Shown here: positions 1-5,771 of the stretch, one piece after another
Numbering within the stretch: the first letter of the stretch is position 1
Layout: every line of letters starts with the position of its first letter
Assembly (NCBI GenBank): GCA_937921525.1
Contig: CAKZUM010000575.1
Span: 1 to 9,115 of the forward strand
Source: an uncultured Saprospiraceae bacterium
Lineage (GTDB): Bacteria > Bacteroidota > Bacteroidia > Chitinophagales > Saprospiraceae
Reading direction: 5' to 3'
Length of the DNA stretch: 9,115 nucleotides
Translations under genes and position numbers: made by a program
Notes under the pieces: generated by a model
Database searches by the model: none
Told to the model about the DNA's origin: nothing
The model's input: the letters and a program-made list of their open reading frames with translations, nothing else

Positions 1-148
1 ACGATTTAAAATGAAGATTTTTTGCTTTAGACAACTTGAAAAAATGAGATTTTATCTGGTATAAATGAACATTTTTTCAGGGCAGTATAAAGGAAAAAAG
101 ACCATTTTAAATGTAAAAGTTATTTGTGCGTCGTTCCTTACACTCTAT

Positions 149-904
149 TTAATCAATAAAATCCACCTGGCCATTGTCCATGTCATAAAGAGCGCCAACT
201 ATTTTAATTTCTCCATTTTCCTCCATTTCTTTAAGAATAGGACTCTTCAGTCTAACTTGTTTAATCGTATTACGGACATTACTTTCTGATACCATATGCA
301 CAAATTCTTGATTTTTTGAATTTCTTTGACCATCGTATTTTACAAGGTCTACGGCAGGCTTGATTTTTTGTAACATAGGCGTAATATTCCCCAACTTCAC
401 ATCGTCAATTGCTGCTTTTACTGCTCCGCAATGTTCATGTCCCATTATTACAATGAGCTTAGACCCAGAAACCTTACAAGCAAACTCCATGCTACCTAAA
501 ATATCTTCATTGACAAAGTTACCCGCCACTCTTGCGACAAATAAATCTCCAATTCCTCTATCAAAAACATCCTCGACAGGAACTCTACTATCTACACAAG
601 ATAATACAATTGCTTTAGGATATTGAGCTAGTGTGCTCTTTCGTACTTGGGCGGAGTGATCTCTTTCCGTAAGGTCATTATTGAGAAATCTAGTATTGCC
701 TTCTTGTAGGGTCTTGATGACATCATCTGCTGTCAAAGCATCTTGTTGTTCCTTAGTTAAGACCTCTTTGACAGGCTTTGTTTTAGCTGGCTTTGAATTT
801 TCGGTTGGGCTTGAGCTTGAAATGTTCTCTGATTTTTGTTGATCGCAAGCGTAGAATGTTAAGGCTACTAGAATAAGAATTGAGATTTTTACTATTTTAA
901 ACAT
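149..904 (-). CDS. Lipoprotein beta-carbonic anhydrase (exported)
   Basis: This is a beta-class carbonic anhydrase, a zinc enzyme that interconverts CO2 and bicarbonate. The 251-residue product carries the family's two zinc motifs: CVDSR (Cys103, with the Asp105/Arg107 pair) and GHEHCG (His156, Cys159). The C-terminal Ser-Pro-Ile-Leu and Gly-Ala-Leu-Tyr-Asp segments are also typical of the family. The N-terminus is a lipoprotein signal peptide: basic MFKIVK, a hydrophobic stretch, then LTFYAC with Cys20 as the lipidated residue. A Ser/Thr/Lys/Glu/Pro-rich tether (about 21-50) precedes the enzyme domain, so the enzyme should work in the periplasm, anchored to a membrane. A TTG three codons upstream (913) is in frame, but the ATG at 904 gives a cleaner signal peptide. 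No transporter or other carbon-metabolism gene is adjacent. Family assignment is secure; location is inferred from the lipobox. Confidence 0.93.
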   Translation of the reverse strand: MFKIVKISILILVALTFYACDQQKSENISSSSPTENSKPAKTKPVKEVLTKEQQDALTADDVIKTLQEGNTRFLNNDLTERDHSAQVRKSTLAQYPKAIVLSCVDSRVPVEDVFDRGIGDLFVARVAGNFVNEDILGSMEFACKVSGSKLIVIMGHEHCGAVKAAIDDVKLGNITPMLQKIKPAVDLVKYDGQRNSKNQEFVHMVSESNVRNTIKQVRLKSPILKEMEENGEIKIVGALYDMDNGQVDFID

Positions 905-950
905 TAAATACAATTTAGAATATTGACAGAATTTTAAAATTTATACACTC

Positions 951-1058
951 TCACATCAAAAGTAAAGCCCAGGAACTAATAGCTAATAAAAAGATTAAAA
1001 TAGCTATTAACAGAACTTTTTCGTCTTTCTTCCACCTTCTTGTGAATAAATTTTTCAT
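951..1058 (-). CDS. Possible 35-residue single-span membrane protein
   Basis: A short ATG-to-TGA reading frame fills much of the spacer between the FAD oxidoreductase and carbonic anhydrase genes. It encodes a basic N-terminus (MKNLFTRRWKKDEK) followed by about 21 almost purely hydrophobic residues (15-35, rich in Leu, Ile and Ala, with one Trp) that run to the C-terminus. That is the layout of a small membrane protein with its N-terminus in the cytoplasm. It lies 101 bp after the oxidoreductase stop and 46 bp before the carbonic anhydrase start, on the same strand, so it may be cotranscribed with either. I recognise no family. The frame is short and AT-rich, so chance remains possible; the clean charge-then-hydrophobic design is the main argument for it. 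Confidence 0.45.
   Translation of the reverse strand: MKNLFTRRWKKDEKVLLIAILIFLLAISSWALLLM
957..964 (-). promoter_or_regulatory. Candidate -7 element for carbonic anhydrase gene
   Basis: TACTTTTG on the minus strand fits the Bacteroidota TAnnTTTG promoter element. It would place the transcript start roughly 45 bases before the carbonic anhydrase ATG. I see no TTG at the usual -33 distance. The site overlaps the last codons of the possible small membrane protein, so the match may be chance. Confidence 0.25.
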
Positions 1059-1159
1059 AACCAAAATATAGTCAATTAATGAAAGGAAATTTGGATACCC
1101 CTCTAAAAAGGTTCAGTATAGGAATTGTTCAATTAAAGGGGATATTATTTCATAGTTAC

Positions 1160-2404
1160 TTACATTAGATTTTGGATCACAAGATCTCCAGCTTTTCGTC
1201 CAGTACGCATAGCTGCGTTAATGGAACCATTCAAGAGAAAGTCGCCACAAACATATAAGCCTTTTCTAATTTTTATTTGCTTGTCAGGTAATTTATGAAA
1301 AACTGATTCTTGATTGGGAAGTGCATAGCTTATTTTCTTTGTCTGTAAATGTTGCCATTCTTCTGTTATCCCACCAAACCAAGTTTTTAATTCTTTACGA
1401 ACAACCTTATCTAGCTCCCCATTTGAATAACCAGTTGTGCCTACAATAGAGACAGAGATTAAATGTTTATCAGCAGGTGCATATCCAGCAGCAACCTGAC
1501 TAATGGTACATATATTATTAAATAAATGAGTTTTATTAGTATTGAGGGCTATTAAAGGTTCGGAGATAGGAGGTTCATCAGCGATGTAATGAAGTTGTGT
1601 AGTACTTTGATGAGTATCCTTTACTTTTGTTATTTTACTGATTAAACCAGTAGCTTCTGTGGCAACAATAATGTGGGGTGCAGTATAGGAAGACCCGTCT
1701 GATAGGTATACCTTTTGACCTTCAATTTTATCCACCTTTGCCTCCAATTGTATAGAATCTTGTGGAAGTCCAGCTGCTAATTGTTTGGGTATAGCTTCCA
1801 TTCCAAGGTTAGGTACGGATGCGTACCCTTCTCCAAACATTTTAAATACAAAGTCGAACATGCTACGACTGGTAGACAATTCTTTTTCTAAAAAAATACC
1901 AGAAAAGAAAGGAGTGAAAAACCTTGAGATCATTTTCTGACTAAATCCGTATTCTTCTGCAAGTGTAGACTGAGTATCTTTAGATTGTTGTTGAAATATT
2001 TCCTCTATAGATAGTTTGGATAACCTGTTTTTTAATTTTAGAATTTGAAGTTTATCCATTATACTGCCTGCATCAGAAAATACTGTTGGGAGTAAACTAG
2101 ATATATCTCTTAATGGATCTCCTATTCTATCTTTTTTTCCATCTGGATATAAAAGTAGTGCACCTGGGGCGAACTTTTTTAAGTCTAATTTCTGATAGTC
2201 TAAAAATCGCTGTGCTTCTGGATAAGCAGTCAAAAAAACTTGAAAACCACGATCCAAACGAAAGCCATCTATGAGATCTGTTTTTATTCTTCCACCGACT
2301 CGATCACTTGCTTCAAGTAATAAAAAGTCTATTCCTTTTCGGTGTAGTTGATGTGCGGCAGTAAGCCCTGCTACACCTCCACCTATTATTAGTACTACTG
2401 GCAT
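1160..2404 (-). CDS. NAD(P)/FAD-dependent oxidoreductase (amine oxidase/phytoene desaturase superfamily)
   Basis: This is a 414-residue flavoenzyme of the superfamily that includes flavin amine oxidases, protoporphyrinogen oxidase and carotenoid desaturases; the substrate cannot be read from the sequence. The N-terminal Rossmann fold shows VLIIGGGVAGLTAA (residues 4-17), the acidic ribose-binding residue Glu31, and the DRVGGRI motif (34-40) characteristic of the group. The C-terminus has the second FAD contact: GLYVCGDFLLNGSINAAM followed by RTGRKAG (about 382-406). There is no signal peptide, so it is cytoplasmic. The ATG at 2404 starts directly at the Rossmann strand; an in-frame TTG at 2425 would add seven residues with no clear role. 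It follows the ECF sigma factor gene by 26 bp, so the two are probably one transcript. Flavin amine oxidases occur in the ECF sigma operons of photo-oxidative stress responses such as the RpoE/ChrR system; a similar role here is inference. Confidence 0.85.
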   Translation of the reverse strand: MPVVLIIGGGVAGLTAAHQLHRKGIDFLLLEASDRVGGRIKTDLIDGFRLDRGFQVFLTAYPEAQRFLDYQKLDLKKFAPGALLLYPDGKKDRIGDPLRDISSLLPTVFSDAGSIMDKLQILKLKNRLSKLSIEEIFQQQSKDTQSTLAEEYGFSQKMISRFFTPFFSGIFLEKELSTSRSMFDFVFKMFGEGYASVPNLGMEAIPKQLAAGLPQDSIQLEAKVDKIEGQKVYLSDGSSYTAPHIIVATEATGLISKITKVKDTHQSTTQLHYIADEPPISEPLIALNTNKTHLFNNICTISQVAAGYAPADKHLISVSIVGTTGYSNGELDKVVRKELKTWFGGITEEWQHLQTKKISYALPNQESVFHKLPDKQIKIRKGLYVCGDFLLNGSINAAMRTGRKAGDLVIQNLM

Positions 2405-2430
2405 TTGTTTAATTAAGCATAACAAAAGGT

Positions 2431-2955
2431 CTAAGATAGGGAAAAATTATTACTATACCTTTTATTAACCAATACTTTTAATTCCTTTCTGGCGAAGAAT
2501 ATTCTACTCTTAATAGTACCTAGTGGGAGCTCTAAATAGTCTGCAATCTCTTGATACTTATATCCATTGAAATACATTATAAAAGGAACTTTTAGGGTAA
2601 CATCTAGATCATTAACCATTGCTTTTAGTTCCTCCATCATTATGTTGGATTCTGCCTTATTCGATACTATATTTTTATTAGAATCGATATAGAAATCATT
2701 ATCGGTTGAATCTAGAATAGTATTTCTCTTCTTTTTTTTACGATAATCATTAATGAAAATATTTTTCATGATCGTGAAAATCCACGCTTTAAAGTTCGTA
2801 CCAACTTTGAATTTTTCTTTGTTCTTTATGGCTCGAAAAGCTGTTTCTTGATACAAGTCTTTTGCCTCGTCCAAATTTTTTGTCAAGTTGTAGGCGAAGT
2901 TATTCAGAACATGGTTCATTTGATTAAAGCGAGTGAAAAAATCAATCGTAGACAT
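2431..2955 (-). CDS. ECF-type RNA polymerase sigma factor
   Basis: A 174-residue extracytoplasmic-function sigma factor that would direct RNA polymerase to a specific promoter set. Region 2 spans about residues 8-76, with the DEAKDLYQETAFRAI and TNFKAWIFTIMKNIFINDYR segments that bind core polymerase and the -10 element. After a variable linker (about 77-105), region 4 (about 106-162) has the helix-turn-helix YQEIADYLELPLGTIKSR that contacts the -35 element. Length is usual for the family and both domains are intact. There is no Cys/His-rich ZAS domain and no transmembrane anti-sigma gene beside it; the next gene downstream is the FAD oxidoreductase, 26 bp away. The ATG lies just before region 2. 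An ECF-like promoter candidate sits about 37 bases upstream of the start, hinting at self-activation. The identity is secure; its signal and regulon are unknown. Confidence 0.94.
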   Translation of the reverse strand: MSTIDFFTRFNQMNHVLNNFAYNLTKNLDEAKDLYQETAFRAIKNKEKFKVGTNFKAWIFTIMKNIFINDYRKKKKRNTILDSTDNDFYIDSNKNIVSNKAESNIMMEELKAMVNDLDVTLKVPFIMYFNGYKYQEIADYLELPLGTIKSRIFFARKELKVLVNKRYSNNFSLS

Positions 2956-2991
2956 AGGTATTCCGTTTTTAAGTGAACATTTTTTTGCAAA

Positions 2992-3014
2992 ACGGATATA
3001 GCCTATTTTTGTTC
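2992..3014 (-). promoter_or_regulatory. Candidate ECF-type promoter of the sigma gene
   Basis: Reading the minus strand, GAAC (3014-3011) is separated by 16 bases from CGT (2994-2992). The arrangement resembles the -35 GAAC and -10 CGT elements that many ECF sigma factors recognise. It lies about 37 bases before the sigma factor ATG, which would fit autoregulation. The same stretch contains TTTG overlapping the -35 element and a TTTTG further down without the TA of a housekeeping TAnnTTTG element, so a degenerate vegetative promoter is the alternative. Confidence 0.3.
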
Positions 3015-3033
3015 AAATGACAGTATATTTATT

Positions 3034-4782
3034 CTATTCTAGTAGTTTACCTTTAAAGTCTTTGATGTTATCTGTGGTTTCGATAATATCTCTCAGTTCT
3101 GGGCTAATTGGTTCTAATTCTTTTTTAAAGATTTCGAGCTGATTGCTGGTATTTAGCTTAGAAATGAAATTTACTTTGAACTTATCATCTAATTCAGGGA
3201 AGTCAGTTCTTTGGTGCGAACCTCTACTTTCTTTTCTTTCTATTGCACCCAGTATAGTTGCTCTTGCTGATAAAAGCGACCCGTCAAGATCAAAAGCTAG
3301 CATTAAATCTTCAAACCCCTCAGAATCTGGTCTGACATCTAAATTCTTTGCAGCCATTTCAAGGTCATTAATTTTAGATAAACCATTTACTAACTTTTCT
3401 TCGTCTCTCACTACTCCACAATTATTCCACATAATATTTCTAAGTTCTCGTTGTAGCGGACGTGCCACTTCTTCGCCAACTTTTAAAAATGAATCTATTT
3501 TATCATGAGCGTTTTGAATTGCTTTTCTTGACCGATAAGAAACGTCCATATTCATGGATCTTTCCGCAGCAGCGGAACCTGCTCGTTTCCCGAAAATTAA
3601 TATTTCGGCAAGGGAATTTCCTCCGAGCCTATTTGCACCATGCAGCCCCCCAGTTACTTCTCCAGCAGCATACAAACCTTCAATACCTGTAAAATGGTCG
3701 TCTGGATGAACCATGATACCTCCCATAGAATAATGTGCAGTCGGGGCAACTTCCATTGGTTCTTTAGAAATATCTATCATCAATACATCTAGAAATTGCC
3801 GATACATTCTAGGTAGTTTTTTAATAATAAGGTCTTTTGATTTATGACTAATATCCAAATAGACACCTCCATTTTTTGTAGAGCGACCCTCCATGATCTC
3901 TGTATAATTAGCCATTGCAACACGATCTCGTGTTGACAATTCCATGCGATCAGGATCGTATTTATTCATAAATCTTTCTCCACTTCCGTTGATCAAATAC
4001 CCTCCTTCTCCTCTTACGGCTTCTGTAACTAAAGCACCTGCCATTTCTTCAGGAATTACCATTCCTGTCGGATGAAACTGAACCAATTCCATATCTGTCA
4101 AGGTACATCCAGCCTTTAGCCCCAAATAATAACCATCACCTGTATTTTCATTTCTTCTGGACGAACTTTTTCGCCAAATCCTTGTATGCCCACCTGCACA
4201 CAGTATAACGGAATCCGCTAAAAATACCGTCCGTTCTCCATTCTTAATATTAAAGGTCATAGCACCAAAACAAATATCTTCATGTACTAATAATTCCGTG
4301 ACATATTGCGAGTCATGTATTGGTATTTGTAATGACTCTGCTTTTTTTATTAGTGCAAATAAGATAGACCTACCTGTGTAGTCACCAGAGTAACAGGTAC
4401 GGCGATAGGTATGGGCTCCAAAAAATCGCTGGTCTAGTTTTCCATTTTTTAATTTTGCAAAATTGGCTCCCCACTCGTCGATCTCTTTAACTAACTCTGG
4501 ACTTTCTCTCGCCATTAATTCTACCATTCTGGGTTCTGATAGTCCATATCCTTCGATCATGGTATCTGCATAATGTTGTTGCCAAGAATCTTGTTCGTCT
4601 ACATTTCCTAAGGCAGCGTTAATACCACCAGCAGCCAAAACGGTATGGACATCTTCTTTTTGTCGTTTACCAATCACCGTTACCTCTACACCAGCTTTTT
4701 TGGCTTCTATTGCGGCGCGTAGTCCAGATCCACCACTACCGATGACTAGAACATTAGAAATATTTGTCGTATGTGGGTTCAT
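3034..4782 (-). CDS. sdhA: Succinate dehydrogenase/fumarate reductase flavoprotein subunit (SdhA-like)
   Basis: This is the flavoprotein of the SdhA/FrdA family, which oxidises succinate or reduces fumarate. The 582-residue protein has the Rossmann motif VIGSGGSGLRAA (13-24). VHTVLAAGGINAALGN holds His46 at the position of the covalently FAD-bound histidine, which L-aspartate oxidase lacks. Catalytic residues all appear present: QFHPTG (His237), Thr253-Glu254, STRDR (Arg285), HYSMGG (His350) and GANRLGGNSL (Arg385). The capping domain and C-terminal helical region are complete. The length resembles E. coli SdhA (588) and archaeal or cyanobacterial-type subunits more than the longer subunit usual in Bacteroidota sdhCAB operons; RTCYSGDYTG (128-137) also recalls the archaeal/Tfr-like branch. 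No iron-sulphur or anchor gene is present in the window, so partners must be elsewhere or it acts alone. Fumarate reductase or thiol:fumarate-type roles are alternatives. Confidence 0.88.
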   Translation of the reverse strand: MNPHTTNISNVLVIGSGGSGLRAAIEAKKAGVEVTVIGKRQKEDVHTVLAAGGINAALGNVDEQDSWQQHYADTMIEGYGLSEPRMVELMARESPELVKEIDEWGANFAKLKNGKLDQRFFGAHTYRRTCYSGDYTGRSILFALIKKAESLQIPIHDSQYVTELLVHEDICFGAMTFNIKNGERTVFLADSVILCAGGHTRIWRKSSSRRNENTGDGYYLGLKAGCTLTDMELVQFHPTGMVIPEEMAGALVTEAVRGEGGYLINGSGERFMNKYDPDRMELSTRDRVAMANYTEIMEGRSTKNGGVYLDISHKSKDLIIKKLPRMYRQFLDVLMIDISKEPMEVAPTAHYSMGGIMVHPDDHFTGIEGLYAAGEVTGGLHGANRLGGNSLAEILIFGKRAGSAAAERSMNMDVSYRSRKAIQNAHDKIDSFLKVGEEVARPLQRELRNIMWNNCGVVRDEEKLVNGLSKINDLEMAAKNLDVRPDSEGFEDLMLAFDLDGSLLSARATILGAIERKESRGSHQRTDFPELDDKFKVNFISKLNTSNQLEIFKKELEPISPELRDIIETTDNIKDFKGKLLE

Positions 4783-4797
4783 TATATGTTTTTTGTT

Positions 4798-4827
4798 AGG
4801 GGGTAGGTTATTTTTTCCCTAGCCCCT
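4798..4827 (-). promoter_or_regulatory. Leader hairpin just upstream of the sdhA-like gene
   Basis: Positions 4798-4807 and 4818-4827 form an inverted repeat with nine pairs and one mismatch (4803/4822), closing a 10-base loop. The pairs are mostly G-C in AT-rich surroundings. The stem ends 15 bases before the ATG, and no T-run follows on either strand, so it does not look like a terminator. It may affect translation or stability of the mRNA; this role is inference. Confidence 0.4.
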
Positions 4828-4849
4828 TAATAGGAAATTGCATACTATT

Positions 4850-4884
4850 AAAAAAGGTAAGCCGATAATCAAATAGGCTTACCT
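4850..4884 (-). terminator. Intrinsic terminator after the 148-residue exported protein gene
   Basis: On the minus strand AGGTAAGCC (4884-4876) and GGCTTACCT (4863-4855) form a perfect 9-bp stem around a 12-base loop, immediately followed by a T run (six T to 4850). With weaker G-T and A-T pairs the stem can extend into the T run. It lies 35 bp past the stop codon of the 4920-5366 gene, and separates that gene from the sdhA-like gene. Confidence 0.82.
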
Positions 4885-4919
4885 CTTGAAAGTGCGCTAA
4901 GTGTATGTTGTAGATTAAT

Positions 4920-5366
4920 TTAATTTACTAACAATTTTTCTATTTCTGTTTTCGTTATGGGTTGATTTTTTTCCAATATATTCTTGTTATAGTAAAGAAT
5001 CATGGAGGGTAGGTTTTCAAATCGAAAACCTCTCTTGCCTAATCGCTTATGCAGCTCATGAGCGTTGGGCAAATATTTCTTCACCATACGTTTGTAATTT
5101 CCTGAGTTTATTTGTTCTACTTCGTTACTTGTTCCAATATAAAACAGATTTGCTTCTAGTGTGGTAATAGTCGTACTTCTATCTTCAAAAACTATAACAT
5201 CAGCGGGTTCGTAGAATAACTTGACAGGGCCGTCTACTGTCTGATACATGAGGGTTGCTATTTTGTTTTCTCCTTCTTTCTTCATCACGAAAACTGGGTT
5301 TTCGTTTCCTACTAGAGAAGTTCCTATAAGGAAAAAGAAACTCAAGAAGATGCTTAATTTTTTCAT
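4920..5366 (-). CDS. Small exported protein of unknown function
   Basis: I do not recognise a named family. The 148-residue product has a clear signal peptide (MKKLSIFLSFFFLIGTSLVG, cut probably near residue 20), so the mature protein of about 128 residues is periplasmic or outer-membrane associated. Residues 24-83 look like beta strands (IATLMYQT, VKLFYEP, ITTLEANLFYIG). Residues 90-127 look helical: NYKRMVKKYLPNAHELHKRLG, then the pattern FRFENLPSMILYYNK. This strand-then-helix layout ending in an aromatic YYN motif recalls short secreted proteins common in Bacteroidota, but that is from memory of the pattern, not a family match. It contains no cysteine, so it is not a thiol protein. It appears to be a single-gene transcript: a terminator follows and a repeat-filled spacer precedes it. 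Confidence 0.75.
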   Translation of the reverse strand: MKKLSIFLSFFFLIGTSLVGNENPVFVMKKEGENKIATLMYQTVDGPVKLFYEPADVIVFEDRSTTITTLEANLFYIGTSNEVEQINSGNYKRMVKKYLPNAHELHKRLGKRGFRFENLPSMILYYNKNILEKNQPITKTEIEKLLVN

Positions 5367-5419
5367 TATAAAAAGGGTTTAAGTAGTATTTTAAAAATGA
5401 AGCAGATTTTAAAGAGCAG

Positions 5420-5525
5420 AGAATAGAGAGTAGAGACAGATTTCGTTTAAAAAATGACGAAATCTATCTCTGTTCTCGCTTCCCCGCCCGCCAGACGGCA
5501 GTCGGGCTGGTCTGCTCTCTATTCT
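5420..5525. repeat. Composite inverted repeat with GC-rich insert in one arm
   Basis: An inner pair, 5432-5446 and 5457-5471, matches at 14 of 15 bases around a 10-base A-rich loop. An outer pair, 5420-5434 and 5511-5525, also matches at 14 of 15 bases. The left arm is continuous, while the right arm is split by about 39 bases (5472-5510) containing a very GC-rich block (24 of 30 bases G or C at 5481-5510). That block can itself fold, since GCCCG (5486-5490) pairs with CGGGC (5503-5507). It looks like a dispersed palindromic repeat carrying a nested second repeat. Confidence 0.7.
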
Positions 5526-5538
5526 AAAAATGTCCAGT

Positions 5539-5548
5539 AGTGTACACT
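5539..5548. repeat. 10-bp palindrome followed by a T tract
   Basis: AGTGTACACT is perfectly self-complementary and is followed directly by a run of T. It may be an operator-like site or the eroded end of an insertion element; no transposase fragment is present, so the role is open. Confidence 0.3.
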
Positions 5549-5564
5549 TTTTTTGTATAGTGAA

Positions 5565-5687
5565 TCGGGCGAACGAAAAGTCGTTTTTATAATATGTATT
5601 AGTGGAAGAAAGTTACAAACTTCAACCATCGACCCAAACATTTTCCAATGAATTACATATTACGATTTTGACTTTTCGTTTGCCCTA
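5565..5687. repeat. 34-bp imperfect inverted repeat around a 55-base centre
   Basis: Arms 5565-5598 and 5654-5687 match at 26 of 34 positions when one is reverse-complemented. Two blocks are perfect: AACGAAAAGTC (11 bases) and TAATATGTA (9 bases); the intervening bases differ. GGGC lies near both outer ends. No coding sequence is inside. The layout suits a small non-autonomous mobile element (MITE-like) or a transcribed stem-loop. I see no clear target-site duplication. Confidence 0.6.
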
Positions 5688-5729
5688 GTATAGCGAAAAT
5701 TGAGTCTTGATCGTCAACATGTTATAAGC

Positions 5730-5764
5730 ATTCTCCATTCTCCATTCAGAATTCTCCATTCAGA
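5730..5764. repeat. Tandem 14-bp repeat, two and a half copies
   Basis: ATTCTCCATTCAGA occurs twice head to tail without mismatch (5737-5750 and 5751-5764). It is preceded by the partial copy ATTCTCC (5730-5736). It ends 8 bp from the stop codon of the TPR gene. Such short tracts are prone to copy-number change by slippage. Confidence 0.8.
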
Positions 5765-5771
5765 ACCAAGA

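Larger units (their letters stand above)
5367..5771. other. 405-bp non-coding spacer filled with repeats
   Basis: No convincing gene lies between the TPR protein and the small exported protein. The spacer holds, from low to high coordinate: a composite inverted repeat with a GC-rich insert (5420-5525), a 10-bp palindrome (5539-5548), a 34-bp imperfect inverted repeat (5565-5687) and a tandem 14-mer (5730-5764). The purine-rich AGAGAATAGAGAG-type and GAATGGAGAAT-type tracts (minus-strand sense for the latter) are of a kind often seen as dispersed intergenic repeats in Bacteroidota genomes. The spacer must also carry the promoter for the 4920-5366 gene, which I could not place. Confidence 0.8.

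Noticed and set aside
70..125. Possible terminator downstream of carbonic anhydrase, around a CATTTAAAATG palindrome before a T-rich stretch (minus strand)
   Set aside because: The stem is about five A-T-rich pairs with almost no loop, too weak to call.
65..289. 74-residue plus-strand frame at the left edge
   Set aside because: Its second half is antisense to the 3' end of the carbonic anhydrase gene, and its composition is that of a frame shadow.
1096..1146. Inverted match between CCCCT near 1098 and AGGGG near 1137, just after the FAD oxidoreductase gene
   Set aside because: The stem is short, the loop is over 30 bases, and no T run follows.
2405..2425. TTG start for the FAD oxidoreductase, and similar TTG starts at 913 and 7037
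   Set aside because: In each case a nearby ATG yields a start directly at the Rossmann strand or signal peptide, and TTG starts are uncommon.
3143..3692. Two overlapping plus-strand frames inside the SdhA-like gene
   Set aside because: They lie wholly antisense to conserved coding sequence and encode nothing recognisable.
3034..4782. L-aspartate oxidase (NadB) as the identity of the flavoprotein
   Set aside because: The histidine at position 46 matches the covalent-FAD site of succinate dehydrogenase/fumarate reductase, which NadB lacks, and no NAD synthesis genes are adjacent.
5519..5629. 36-codon minus-strand frame in the repeat-filled spacer
   Set aside because: It runs through one arm of the 34-bp inverted repeat, shows no signal peptide, domain or membrane segment, and has no sensible neighbour relation. 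It is best explained as chance.
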